21,359 nucleotides of DNA, from positions 1 through 21,359 of IMG/VR virus record IMGVR_UViG_3300017751_000297. One strand, given 5' to 3'. A program made the position numbers and the translations under genes. Positions 13,501 to 20,824 of this stretch are shown in pieces. The DNA comes from a virus. Each line of letters opens with the position of its first letter. Positions within the stretch are counted from its first letter, which is position 1. The notes under the pieces are model-generated. The model did no database searches, had not been told where the DNA came from, and saw only the letters and a list, made by a program, of their open reading frames with translations.

Positions 13501-13963
13501 GAATTTTAATTTCAACGCTGTTGCCAACAATGTCCCCGTCGTCTTTAAGTCTCTGTAACGATGGAATCGTCAGCGTGAGACGCAAGCGATCGACATCTGT
13601 GTCTGTGATAGAGCGAGTTACTGAGGTGTCTTTAGTAACTTCAACGCCAACGCTTGTTTCTCGTTCAGTTGTATTAAATGACCCAGAAAGATGAGTCTGG
13701 CCTTGCGTTCCAACACGGGTAACAACACTAAAGCCCTCAAAGTTGTTACTGCCGTCAGCGGCCTCAATTGGTGTGTTATCTAAGAAAATACTTTTGTTCC
13801 CGTCCTCAAGGCCGCCAATTTCGCCTTCGCTAATTGCGTCAAGGACACTGGCAAACTGTTTCGACTGGAGCGTATCATCCGCCTCAGTTGGCGTGCCACC
13901 ACCACCGGTTTTACCGCCACCACCACCACCACCAGCACCAACAACGTATTTGGTCTGAGTCAT
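10520..13963 (-). CDS. J: Tail tip / host specificity protein, lambda gpJ family
   Basis: This gene encodes 1147 residues, the usual size for lambda gpJ. After a Gly run (about 9-21) comes the conserved start of the family (KQFASVLDAISEGEIGGL), then the tip-attachment core with FLDNTPIEAADGS, WDGTFQAATWTNDPAWCLYDLL and SERYGAG (about 280-315), and further blocks such as QMTAIFRGIAYYGAG. A fibronectin type III-like region follows (about 690-880, with WKHDRANLNDFRVQYRIDD and PVNGQARLTWTQSTDLDVRV). The C-terminal part is probably the receptor-binding end. The trimer forms the central tip of the tail baseplate and contacts the host outer membrane. The gene is coupled by ATGA to I upstream and by TGATG to the collar fibre downstream. 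The last 230 residues are expected to vary between relatives. Confidence 0.95.
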   Translation of the reverse strand: MTQTKYVVGAGGGGGGGKTGGGGTPTEADDTLQSKQFASVLDAISEGEIGGLEDGNKSIFLDNTPIEAADGSNNFEGFSVVTRVGTQGQTHLSGSFNTTERETSVGVEVTKDTSVTRSITDTDVDRLRLTLTIPSLQRLKDDGDIVGNSVEIKIQIQYNNGGYNDVITDTIRGKSSSLYQRDYLVSLTGDFPVDVRMVRVSADETTQKRSSTTIFQSFTEIIDEKFRYPNSALVGLRFDSSQFSSIPTRKYLIRGIKVKIPSNATVDTTTHLGRLTYSGIWDGTFQAATWTNDPAWCLYDLLISERYGAGVPESTLDKYDFFAISQYCNELVDDGAGDQEPRFSLNMLINSRDEVYNVIQQMTAIFRGIAYYGAGTLQLLQDKPSDPQYLLGPSNVVDGLFQYQGTSQKARHTVVVVAWQSYDTRGDIEYEYVEDHDAVAKYGIIKKDIKAIGCYSQGQAHRIGKWTLLSEQNLTETIQFSVAIESGIVLRPGMVIDIADPVRAGVRRSGRVIHATKTKITTDSADNLVTSLAAANNPKLSVILPTGLVEQRDVPVGGITVVGGQETDSVGDFHLENGDVLLLEDGNDYALQGDLIPDGAEIDVTSAFSEKPAVGSVFLFQNDDIQSQQFRVVSVVESGEGIYGVSAVAYNSTIYDAVETDNELTDRDISDLSIIPDPVDSISFEEFLYQQSNSVLVGALVSWKHDRANLNDFRVQYRIDDDNWEALMTASPSVTLRRLRAGRLYVQIQAKNSLGKGSQITSADFQLEGKTAAPANVADFSMIPVNGQARLTWTQSTDLDVRVGGYVRLRHSPDLSGVTWQKSTSISKRLSGSATEAYADLKSGTYSAKFVDSGGRESLVAALIEFTKADLDSVEVVGALSSTEDPSFAGTKTNLTVDTVNNELELAASGDEGFTNGLFISEDSNSALALEDDSLLLQQGNNKLHTSGTYVFNGGNTFVLSDVFSIRLNSTVRARAFYPYGERIDDVPDFDSMIDFDGGEPDNCDVELYIRTTQDDPAGSPTFTSWRPFNNAEFKARGYQVKAEFSTGSSQEQIAVDQLRIQAAMPRRSVTGSVTTSASANVSVAYGTGNKFYVAPSVGIVFTTNASGDYYVISNSSATGFDVSVYNSSNSRLAKVVNWTAVGYGIG

Positions 13964-14616
13964 GCCTGCACCTGATCAACGTCGAGACCGCTGGACAGCA
14001 CTGCTGATCCAACGAACACTCGCCCATAAGCTATAGGCAGTGGCAGACCTTGGCGCGATGTATTGAGCACGTTAGAGAAGGTGAACGACTCCAACTGCGC
14101 TGATTCGTCAAACGAACCTAACTTAGGCTGCGGCGAGATCATTTGAGCTACGCCAGTAAGCACCAAAGCAATTCCAAGATTGCCAGCCGCTGCGGCAAGA
14201 GTGGCCCCAAGAGTTACAGATGTTGCACTTCCAACAACACCTGCACCAAAACCACCAGCGCCGCCCAACCCAAATCCCACAGCAGGGTTTGCGATAGCAA
14301 CAGCGATCAACGCAACTCCAAGCAAAATCTGACCAACCCCACGACCCGCACCAGCAACCACAGGCGTAATACTAAAAACCTCACGGTCACTAAACGGCAT
14401 TAACAAAGGAGCGACATTTTCTTCAGTGGCTTTTTCTTTACCTACCGTCACTCGATAACCAACACCGTCTTGTTCGCTATCAATCAACCATTTATCTAAC
14501 CCTGGAAAATTGACACATAACGCTTTAATTGCTTGCGCTGGTGTCGCTACCTCAAATTCAAATCGACACTGGCCTAGCCGCTTCCTAAGTGCGCCGTAGA
14601 CCTTAACGACTTTCAT
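13960..14616 (-). CDS. I: Tail tip assembly protein, lambda gpI family
   Basis: This gene encodes 218 residues. It opens MKVVKVYGALRKRLGQCRFE, the characteristic ubiquitin-like start of gpI, with the block ATPAQAIKALCVNFPGLDKW at about 25-44. The second half is a long Gly/Ala-rich hydrophobic region (about 92-160, GQILLGVALIAVAIANPAVG and LAAAAGNLGIALVLTGVAQM), then ISPQPKLGSFDES and a C-terminal PLPIAYGRVFVGSAVLSSG that resembles the linking segment of gpI/gpJ proteins. In lambda, gpI is needed to build the tail tip but is not retained in the virion. The gene overlaps K by 14 bases and J by 4 bases. Confidence 0.9.
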   Translation of the reverse strand: MKVVKVYGALRKRLGQCRFEFEVATPAQAIKALCVNFPGLDKWLIDSEQDGVGYRVTVGKEKATEENVAPLLMPFSDREVFSITPVVAGAGRGVGQILLGVALIAVAIANPAVGFGLGGAGGFGAGVVGSATSVTLGATLAAAAGNLGIALVLTGVAQMISPQPKLGSFDESAQLESFTFSNVLNTSRQGLPLPIAYGRVFVGSAVLSSGLDVDQVQA

Positions 14617-15316
14617 GCCTCAAGGCGCAAGCAGTGCTCTTCCCATAATAGCTGCCAAGCCCGTAAACATCCCTACTAGACAGCCTTCCCTGCACATGAT
14701 GCAGAATTTGCGAGTCACCCAGGTAAATTGCGGCATGGTTCGGCAACGACGAAACTAGTTGCATCAACAGCAGATCACCACGTTGCACCTCTGCAACCGG
14801 GATCTTATAAAAGCCTTCCACCGCAAAGTTATCCATATATAAGCTCTCGCCACGCTCCCAAAATTTGTCACGCCGTTCATAGTCACGCAACGCAATGCCG
14901 TATTCCCTTGCGTACCAATCACGCACAAGCGTGTAGCAATCCACTACGCCAAACACAAACCCACGCCCCACATACGGCAACTCGAAGCCATCTGGCTCGC
15001 AGTAACCCCAGCCCTCAGTGTTGGGATTAACGATGAACCATGGCAACTCTGACTTTTCGCAAGCCACACGGTCAGCTGTAGATGGCTCAGGGTTGGTTGT
15101 TGGGTGGCTGTGGACAATAGCGATCACCTCGCCTTGATCTTCTACAACGTTCCAACCGCTAAGGATGAAGTGCTCATCCGGTGTTTCAGCAATGTTCTGG
15201 CACGGAAAATACTTGCGCCGCCCTTTGACGACAGCAACCAAGCCACAGCACTCGCGTGGTGTTTCAGTTTTCGCGTGTTCCAAGATCTCAGCCTTCATGG
15301 CTACTGACAGATGCAT
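14603..15316 (-). CDS. K: Tail assembly protein, JAMM + NlpC/P60 domains (lambda gpK family)
   Basis: This gene encodes 237 residues from the ATG at 15316, which forms the same TGATG overlap with L seen in its neighbours; the frame also allows a GTG one codon earlier. Two enzyme domains are in the usual gpK order. The first is a JAMM/MPN metallopeptidase with Glu about 22 (RECCGLV), HSHP at about 69-72 and the downstream Ser and Asp of PSTADR, all the zinc-binding and catalytic residues. The second is an NlpC/P60 cysteine peptidase with Cys about 127 (VVDCYTLVRDWY), His about 194 (PNHAAIYLGD) and a His pair about 206-207. Family members cut peptidoglycan cross-links during DNA entry or act in tail tip assembly. 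Both active sites look intact. Confidence 0.95.
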   Translation of the reverse strand: MHLSVAMKAEILEHAKTETPRECCGLVAVVKGRRKYFPCQNIAETPDEHFILSGWNVVEDQGEVIAIVHSHPTTNPEPSTADRVACEKSELPWFIVNPNTEGWGYCEPDGFELPYVGRGFVFGVVDCYTLVRDWYAREYGIALRDYERRDKFWERGESLYMDNFAVEGFYKIPVAEVQRGDLLLMQLVSSLPNHAAIYLGDSQILHHVQGRLSSRDVYGLGSYYGKSTACALRHESR

Positions 15317-16209
15317 CACTTGGTCAGACCCGCTCCAGGGAATGAGCCAAACGGCAGTTCAGCATTATTGCCAAACCGTAGCTTGCAACTAGACACTCGC
15401 TTTCCGCAAACGTCCTGAGCCAACGTGCTGACGGTGTTGCCATTGGCATCAAAAAAGTTGCTGCCGGTGTAGCTGCACTCGCTGCTGCGATACTTCCACT
15501 GGCAAACGTTGGCAATAATCTGACGCCGTGGGATCTTTTGACCAGCCAGATCAAACTTGCTCGCTAGTTCAAACGTCACAACATCTCGCGTTTCGCTTGA
15601 TTTGCGGTCAATAAACCAACGTTCCTGCGGGAACTGAGCATTTGGATCCGCTGCGCTTTCGCCATCAAGATACTTTTTCAAAGTCCTGATTCGACGCACT
15701 TCCGCTCCACCAAGGTCATTCCCGCTCGTTGTAGCGTTGACCAGCAACAGCAATGCTGAAATCGTGCTGTCAAGATTACTGACAGCCAATGTTGGCCGAG
15801 GCAGCGTACCGGTGTTTGTGTATTCAAAGCCGTCAGCTTTGATAGGAACGCGGCTATACGTTTGACTGTTAAAAACAATATTGCCAGTCACATCGGCATT
15901 GGATCCCGCATGAAACCGATATACGTCATTGCTGCCATGCAACGCTGACTCCAGCCTTAGCTCAAATAACTCGATAATTGCACTGGGGTTGACCTTGGCA
16001 AGCTCTTCATACGCTGAGACAATGCCTGTCCATAAACAAGTGTTATCAGTGACGGTATCGCCAGGGTTGTTCGGCCAGCTCGGTTCTGTTGCCGCTGACG
16101 TACCAGCAGTCGTACACCGAAAGAACAATCCAGATGCTTGCTCTGTTGTGGCGCGACGAATGTCACCAACAGAAAATGCGGTACTAGCGGCCCAAGCAGC
16201 AACAGCCAT
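15316..16209 (-). CDS. L: Minor tail protein, lambda gpL family, with extra N-terminal domain
   Basis: This gene encodes 297 residues, longer than lambda gpL (232 from memory). The first 62 residues are an added small domain (AAWAASTAFSVGDIRRA, FFRCTTAGTSA, EPSWPNNPG, CLWTGI) of a type seen in phage and carbohydrate-binding proteins. The gpL part starts near 65 (AYEELAKVNPSAIIELFEL). Four Cys at 236, 245, 268 and 275 have spacings of 9, 23 and 7 residues. As I remember it, this is exactly the spacing of the cysteines that hold a [4Fe-4S] cluster in lambda gpL (173, 182, 205, 212), so a cluster is likely here too. The protein sits in the tail tip. The gene is coupled to M by TAATG and to K by TGATG. 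Confidence 0.93.
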   Translation of the reverse strand: MAVAAWAASTAFSVGDIRRATTEQASGLFFRCTTAGTSAATEPSWPNNPGDTVTDNTCLWTGIVSAYEELAKVNPSAIIELFELRLESALHGSNDVYRFHAGSNADVTGNIVFNSQTYSRVPIKADGFEYTNTGTLPRPTLAVSNLDSTISALLLLVNATTSGNDLGGAEVRRIRTLKKYLDGESAADPNAQFPQERWFIDRKSSETRDVVTFELASKFDLAGQKIPRRQIIANVCQWKYRSSECSYTGSNFFDANGNTVSTLAQDVCGKRVSSCKLRFGNNAELPFGSFPGAGLTK

Positions 16210-16550
16210 TACGGTTCAAATACTTCGCGGAATGTTGTTTGGATTGTGGCGCGGTTCAAATAAGGAATCGACTTACTCCACTGCTCACAAACAAATTTAG
16301 AGCTGCTGCCTTCACCGGGTGGTGTGAAATCGAAACTTGCGTTATCAGCAGCCCGTGCATCTAAAAACGTTTCGATAGTGTCGGAATCCGTCTCAGATAC
16401 CTCAAACGTCAGGTTGTAAGTCTTGGGGTTTTGGTTCAGCCCCATCGTCAATCTGGTTTCGTAGCCATCACCAAACTGCACTCTTCGCACCACAGGGGCG
16501 CTGCTCTTTTGCACGCCATAGGTCGGTGCAATTGAAGGAAAATTAGCCAT
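16209..16550 (-). CDS. M: Minor tail protein, lambda gpM family
   Basis: This gene encodes 113 residues, the normal length for the family. It has the typical pattern: an N-terminal YGVQKSSAPVVRRVQFGDGYE, then TRLTMGLNQNPKTYNLTFEV (about 34-53), an ETFLDARAAD helix, and a C-terminal FDFTPPGEGSSSKFVCEQW followed by NRATIQTTFREVFEP. gpM joins the tail tip complex between the tape measure and gpL. It starts on the stop of H (TAATG) and its stop overlaps the start of L, so all three are co-translated. Confidence 0.95.
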   Translation of the reverse strand: MANFPSIAPTYGVQKSSAPVVRRVQFGDGYETRLTMGLNQNPKTYNLTFEVSETDSDTIETFLDARAADNASFDFTPPGEGSSSKFVCEQWSKSIPYLNRATIQTTFREVFEP

Positions 16551-19252
16551 TAGCGGGTCAACAAGCCTCCAGGTCGTTTTTGCTTGATTAGTTCTTGCTG
16601 TACTGCAATGCCAATCGCCTTGCCAAGTTGCGCGGCTTGATCGCCATCACCTTCAACAGAAGAGCCAGAAGCATCAACGTTCACAGTCACACTAGCGCCA
16701 CCGCCCATTGCATTATTTGGAACGATATTACCTTGCGCTCCAGGGACAAACAACTCAGGACCACGCTCGCCAACCATATAAGGACGACCCGCTGCAACCG
16801 CCCCGCCACGCGCCATCCCAGGGATAGGCGGTAGTGGCGGTGGTGTTGGAGCTAACGGGCCAGGCTGTCCTGCATAACGGCCACCAGGAGCCATTAAGCC
16901 GCCAAACGGATTAAAGAAATTCATAAACAGGTTTACCGCCTGCATCTTGATCTGAGCTGCAATCATTTGTGCAGCCATATCCAAGAAGTGATCTGCTGTG
17001 CGTCGGAACAGGTTGGCCAACGCTTGCTGAGCAGTCATGCTTCCTGAAACAATCCCCTTGAATGACTCACTAAACGCTCCACCAAGTGTTTCAGCAAGTC
17101 CAGTTATTTGCTTTACCGGATCGTTTAAGTCGTTGAGCTGCTCCTGAAGCTTGACTAAATACGCTTGTAAACGTTCACGGTCACTCTTAGGGGCTAACGC
17201 TTCAAGAATTGCCCCTTCCGCGTCTTCTTTTTTGCCGGGAAGACTGTCAATTTTGTTTAAAAGGTCGGCTAAGTCTTTGTTTAACGCATCTAGTTCTGTG
17301 CCTGAAGCTCCTCTTGCTTTCGCTGTCAAAATAGCTGCTTTAGCAACTTCTAATTGCAGAACCAACTGCTCTTTCAACTTTTCAAAGTTACGGTCCAGTT
17401 CTACTTGTTGTTTTTTAAGTTCAATGGCCTGTTTAGCAGCAGCAGGCGTGCTGCCGTTGTTAATTAACTCGGCGTATTCACGCTCAAAGGCCATCTTGTC
17501 TTCATTTTTCTGAATAATTTTGTCCAGCTGGTCGTTAGCGCGATTAAAAGCTTTGTCAGCACGTTCCAGCTCACGATCTGCTCCCTTAATTGCTCTTTCA
17601 ATAGCTCGTTCTTTTTTCTTGGTTAGTCGCTCAGTTTCTTTACCTTGACGCTCTAACTCCCGCGTTTGCTTCTCTTGTTCACGCGTTGCAGCAGCTTGTA
17701 CTTGTCCGTCTAGACGACTCAAAGCAAGGGTTTTCTCCTTCTCTGCTAAGTCGCGTTCGCCGTCCGTTATACCCTCCTCACGCATTTTAGCTAAATATTC
17801 TTCTTGAATAATCCTTTGTCTAGTTATAACAACTGTATCGTCCAACAAATTATTACCAGCCTGTAAAGCCTCAATTTGAGCATCAACTATAAATCCTGCT
17901 TCTCTAGCAGCTGTATCTGCGTCTATTCTGCTTGTTATTTTTTCTGCAGACGCATCTTCGGTGGCAAGCCTTACGGATTCGGGGATTCCCGGCTCCCCAG
18001 TTGGCGCTCCAACAGCCTGCAAACCTTGGAAAGCTTTTTCCGTAATACCTAATCCCGGAAATAGATTAAAGGCACCTTGTTTTGCTCCTTGTATAAATAG
18101 TTTTCCTAGCGGGCTGTTTGCAAATTGATCAAATGCAGATTTTGTACCTAAAATAACACGAATAAGTCCCGTAAACACAGGCAATAGTTCGCTCTTAAGA
18201 GAACCAGTAACTTTTTCAATCTCGGCCTGTAGATTGTCAGTTTCTTCTTTGTAAGCAGCAAGTTTTGCAGCCCCATCAGGGCCTAAAACACGACTAATTT
18301 CTTCAAGAGCTATAGCGTAAGCATCAGCAAATAAACCTGCATCTTCGTAAGAATTTATTACACTTTTTGTAGAGTCAGAAACTTCATACCCAGCTTCTTC
18401 TAAACCGCTAAGAATACCTTGAGTAGATTCTAAACTATCTGCAAGAGACGTTAGTTGTGCCACATAAGTGTCTACAGCCCCGCCAAGTACCTGAAGCGCG
18501 ATGGAGGCTGGTCCAAAAGTAGACCCTGTAATAGCTCCGCCAAACGCACCACCAATCGCCATGCCTGGACCGCCGCCAAACAACAGTGGAAACGCACCGG
18601 CACTGACAGCCGCACCAGCTCTTTCCTTACCAGTAGCGTCCCCAAAAAGGCTGTTTTTACGCTTAGTAATTCTATTGTTTAATCGTCTGTCAAAATCTTT
18701 TAAAGCTTCAGCATTTGTAGTTTTAGCAGCATTCAATTCTGCGTCTGCTGCTTGATCAATTTGGGCTAATTTTTGTCTAAACACAACGTCATCGTTCGCA
18801 AGCTCTATTTTGGTTACATTGTTGTCGTGCGCCTTAGCAACCGAAGTTAGTTGGGTATAAGCAGCAAAAGCAGCTTTTGTAAGCTGCTCTACTTCCTGCA
18901 TTTGACGGATTCTTCCGCCAACAGGGCTTGCAGGGCCTGGACCTATTGGCCCCGCATACTGCTGCAAGCCCTGCATACGTTGCTGACGTTCCAGTCGTAC
19001 TCCCCTAAGCAAATCTGCGCGTCTAGCGCTTTCCGCTCTCTTTAGATCATTTGTAAGTCTTATCTGATCTTTTATTTGATCCTTTTCGTCTTGTCGTGCT
19101 TTTGATCTAGCCCTAAACCCAGATGGATCAAAAGTATCTAATTTTGATATTCTTTCAAGCGCTTGTTCAACAGCATCTAACTCTTTTTTAAGCGCTTTAA
19201 TAGTATTTAGGTTTTTTACCGCAAGCTGAATATCTACGTCGTAGGCGGCCAC
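16550..19252 (-). CDS. H: Tail tape measure protein (lambda gpH role)
   Basis: This gene encodes 900 residues from a GTG start. It reads as N-terminal coiled coil (about 15-80), a Gly/Ala-rich hydrophobic region (about 212-262, AGAAVSAGAFPLLFGGGPGM), a long charged coiled coil (about 520-700) and a C-terminal part with a Pro-rich stretch (GPLAPTPPPLPPIPG) and the common block GRPYMVGERGPELFVPGAQG. This order is typical of siphovirus tape measures, which fix tail length at about 0.15 nm per residue, so a tail of roughly 135 nm is expected. In lambda the protein is cut near the C-terminus during assembly; the block before GERGPELF could be such a region here, but this is inference. H follows the T frame by 30 bases and is coupled to M. 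Confidence 0.95.
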   Translation of the reverse strand: MAAYDVDIQLAVKNLNTIKALKKELDAVEQALERISKLDTFDPSGFRARSKARQDEKDQIKDQIRLTNDLKRAESARRADLLRGVRLERQQRMQGLQQYAGPIGPGPASPVGGRIRQMQEVEQLTKAAFAAYTQLTSVAKAHDNNVTKIELANDDVVFRQKLAQIDQAADAELNAAKTTNAEALKDFDRRLNNRITKRKNSLFGDATGKERAGAAVSAGAFPLLFGGGPGMAIGGAFGGAITGSTFGPASIALQVLGGAVDTYVAQLTSLADSLESTQGILSGLEEAGYEVSDSTKSVINSYEDAGLFADAYAIALEEISRVLGPDGAAKLAAYKEETDNLQAEIEKVTGSLKSELLPVFTGLIRVILGTKSAFDQFANSPLGKLFIQGAKQGAFNLFPGLGITEKAFQGLQAVGAPTGEPGIPESVRLATEDASAEKITSRIDADTAAREAGFIVDAQIEALQAGNNLLDDTVVITRQRIIQEEYLAKMREEGITDGERDLAEKEKTLALSRLDGQVQAAATREQEKQTRELERQGKETERLTKKKERAIERAIKGADRELERADKAFNRANDQLDKIIQKNEDKMAFEREYAELINNGSTPAAAKQAIELKKQQVELDRNFEKLKEQLVLQLEVAKAAILTAKARGASGTELDALNKDLADLLNKIDSLPGKKEDAEGAILEALAPKSDRERLQAYLVKLQEQLNDLNDPVKQITGLAETLGGAFSESFKGIVSGSMTAQQALANLFRRTADHFLDMAAQMIAAQIKMQAVNLFMNFFNPFGGLMAPGGRYAGQPGPLAPTPPPLPPIPGMARGGAVAAGRPYMVGERGPELFVPGAQGNIVPNNAMGGGASVTVNVDASGSSVEGDGDQAAQLGKAIGIAVQQELIKQKRPGGLLTR

Positions 19253-19282
19253 AGCACAACACGTAAAGTCTTACGGCTCAGT

Positions 19283-19480
19283 CTACCGTGCGCCCATTGA
19301 TCGTGCTCTGGAGCCGGTCTTAGCGTTTTGAACGGCTTTTTCTTGCTGCTCGGTGTGCAGCTCAAAGTAAGCGGCCCAGCCAACCAGCTCTTCTTGTGTC
19401 AGGTGTTGGGTTAGCTGAGCGACCGTGGTTCCTAGTTCCTTGGCAAGAAAATAGATGAAGTACCAATCGCTATTAGCTTT
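19283..19480 (-). CDS. T: Tail chaperone extension (T part of GT), reached by +1 frameshift
   Basis: This is a 64-codon frame without its own start codon. It reads ANSDWYFIYFLAKELGTT, then LTQEELVGWAAYFELH, and ends GSRARSMGAR. It has the WxF and WAAYFEL features of gpT-type extensions that bind the tape measure. Its only entry is from G: the frame opens at the AAA of 19480-19478 and the in-frame stop TGA lies directly before it, while G stops at 19473. The two frames overlap for only nine bases (AAA AGC TAA), within which AAA-A allows the lysyl-tRNA to re-pair one base forward. The fusion would be G residues 1-115 plus 64 residues, about 179 in all. The frame is too short and starts too irregularly to be found by ordinary gene callers. 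Confidence 0.85.
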   Translation of the reverse strand, partial: KANSDWYFIYFLAKELGTTVAQLTQHLTQEELVGWAAYFELHTEQQEKAVQNAKTGSRARSMGAR

Positions 19481-19823
19481 TCAAGGCTGCTTTCGCGTCC
19501 TCCACCTTGTTTTCTGCGCCAGAAGACAGCATCGCTAGCTGAATGTCTTGCAGCACTGCAGCTTCAACAGCGTTCTTAAGCACTGCTTTTTCGCCGTCTT
19601 GGAACAGGCGCTTGCCATCTGCGTCTAGTGCTTTTTCAATCAGCATTCCGAGCGCAAAATCGTTGGCGTCGTCAGAGCCTGCTTTTTTCTGAATGGCTTC
19701 GCGTTCAGCGATGGTAAGAGGGTGCCAATAAATCTCTAACGCAGTTTCGTCGCCATCTTTGACTTCGTGCTTGTATAGCTGACTGACGCCAAACTTATTA
19801 CGGAGTAACTCAGAGGCACGCAT
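19473..19823 (-). CDS. G: Tail assembly chaperone, lambda gpG role
   Basis: This gene encodes 116 residues, mostly helical, acidic in the middle. It has the usual position just before the tape measure and a pattern seen in siphovirus chaperones (EIYWHPLTIAEREAIQKKAG, then LGMLIEKALDADGKRLF). It ends ALKS followed by two stops in a row (TAA TAG). In lambda, gpG and the longer gpGT coat the tape measure before the tube polymerises and are absent from the mature virion. The 26 bases before the ATG contain no clear ribosome-binding site. It follows the tail terminator gene directly, with no tail tube gene in between. Confidence 0.88.
   Translation of the reverse strand: MRASELLRNKFGVSQLYKHEVKDGDETALEIYWHPLTIAEREAIQKKAGSDDANDFALGMLIEKALDADGKRLFQDGEKAVLKNAVEAAVLQDIQLAMLSSGAENKVEDAKAALKS
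19477..19481 (-). promoter_or_regulatory. Probable +1 ribosomal frameshift site
   Basis: The minus-strand sequence TTG AAA AGC TAA TAG ends G. A slip of one base forward on AAA-A (19481-19478) moves the ribosome into the T frame (AAA GCT AAT). No other re-pairing in the nine-base overlap works, and a -1 shift would not reach the T frame. A GGTGGAGG lies about 17 bases upstream, probably too far to help. The doubled stop may slow the ribosome. Confidence 0.68.
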
Positions 19824-19849
19824 ACAGTAGTAGCATTTATCTGAATATA

Positions 19850-20278
19850 CTACACAACTGCTGTGAATTGGCAGGAGATAATGCCAATAAAGTGCGAACG
19901 GTCTTCTAACTCCAACGGAGTTGGGCCGGAAACGTCGGATACACGCGGAGCTACATTAAAAGTATCGCTATAGCCCGAAGCGTTGACTGAAGTAAGCCCA
20001 TCAATAACCGCTTCGCTTATGGATGACAACACAGCCGTACCAGCAGATTTAGGTACATAAACGTTGCACTGGATAACCCCAGAGTAGTAATCCTGAGCAG
20101 CCCCTTGGTTTTGTAATGTAGAGCGGTTGAAGTTTATGGTCATCAAAATGTATTTTTTAGTCTTCCCAGGTACGGTGTAGCGAACGTTGTCGTACACCAT
20201 AAGCACTGTGGCGTCAGCAGCTGAAACAGCGTCAGTAACTGCTTTTTCAAAAGCAGCGCGGGCGTTTACAAGTGTCAT
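19850..20278 (-). CDS. U: Tail terminator protein, lambda gpU role (DUF4128-like)
   Basis: This gene encodes 142 residues. The pattern of a helix (VNARAAFEKAVTDAV), TVLMVYDNVRYTVPGK, KYILMTINFNRS, then a central beta block GVIQCNVYVPKSAGT, a helix AVLSSISEAVIDGL and a C-terminal HFIGIISCQF is typical of tail terminators of the DUF4128 type. Rings of this protein cap the tail tube at its full length and form the joining surface for the head. It starts 3 bases after the stop of the upstream gene. Confidence 0.82.
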   Translation of the reverse strand: MTLVNARAAFEKAVTDAVSAADATVLMVYDNVRYTVPGKTKKYILMTINFNRSTLQNQGAAQDYYSGVIQCNVYVPKSAGTAVLSSISEAVIDGLTSVNASGYSDTFNVAPRVSDVSGPTPLELEDRSHFIGIISCQFTAVV

Positions 20279-20281
20279 AAT

Positions 20282-20824
20282 TTAGAGCCTGGTGTACGAA
20301 CCAAACACACTGCTACTGGATCCGGTTCTAGTAAAGATACGCCCAGGTGCTTTCTCTTTGAAGGTTTGTTGGACCAACGAACGCATTTCTCCCTGGATAA
20401 AGTTTGCTACTTTTGGTGACTCAAGAGCGTAACCTGCGTACTCAGCGGTGTTACCAATATATACCGTTGGCTGACGTTTGAAGTTGAACTCTGGAACGGC
20501 AAAACGCGGTTTAATTTGACCTCCCACTGGTTTTTTGTCAGTGTGTACCCACTGGTTACCGATACTGCTCCAGGTAGTTGCTCCGCCAGGTGCGCGAGTT
20601 TCGTAAATTTTTGACCATGGGGCATGGTCTTCTCTTTTATCCTCAGCACGGATTTTTTGAGTACCTGTTTTCCAGCTTGATGCGAAAAAGCCTGTGTCCA
20701 CAGGACTGTTTTCTTTTGTGCTCAAGCCTTCAACAGTGAGCTGAATCAAGGCGTTGTAATCGTCATTAAGCTGACGTTCCAGGTCAGTGACGATTTGCCC
20801 GATACCCTTTTTGCGGCCCGCCAT
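20282..20824 (-). CDS. Z: Tail completion / HK97 gp10-like protein, lambda gpZ role
   Basis: This gene encodes 180 residues. The family signature NSPVDTGFFASSWKTG lies at about 39-54, followed by a beta region and a C-terminal helical part with GNTAEYAGYALES and GEMRSLVQQTFKEK. HK97 gp10-like proteins act at the head-tail junction or in tail completion, and the place between the connector gene and the tail terminator agrees. It starts on the stop codon of the upstream gene (TAATG) and is therefore coupled to it. Confidence 0.85.
   Translation of the reverse strand: MAGRKKGIGQIVTDLERQLNDDYNALIQLTVEGLSTKENSPVDTGFFASSWKTGTQKIRAEDKREDHAPWSKIYETRAPGGATTWSSIGNQWVHTDKKPVGGQIKPRFAVPEFNFKRQPTVYIGNTAEYAGYALESPKVANFIQGEMRSLVQQTFKEKAPGRIFTRTGSSSSVFGSYTRL

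Noticed and set aside
13896-13940. A short GGT/GGC-type repeat coding for a Gly run at the start of J
   Set aside because: Gly-rich leaders are common in gpJ-type proteins and the run is short; there is no sign of a regulatory or phase-variable tract.
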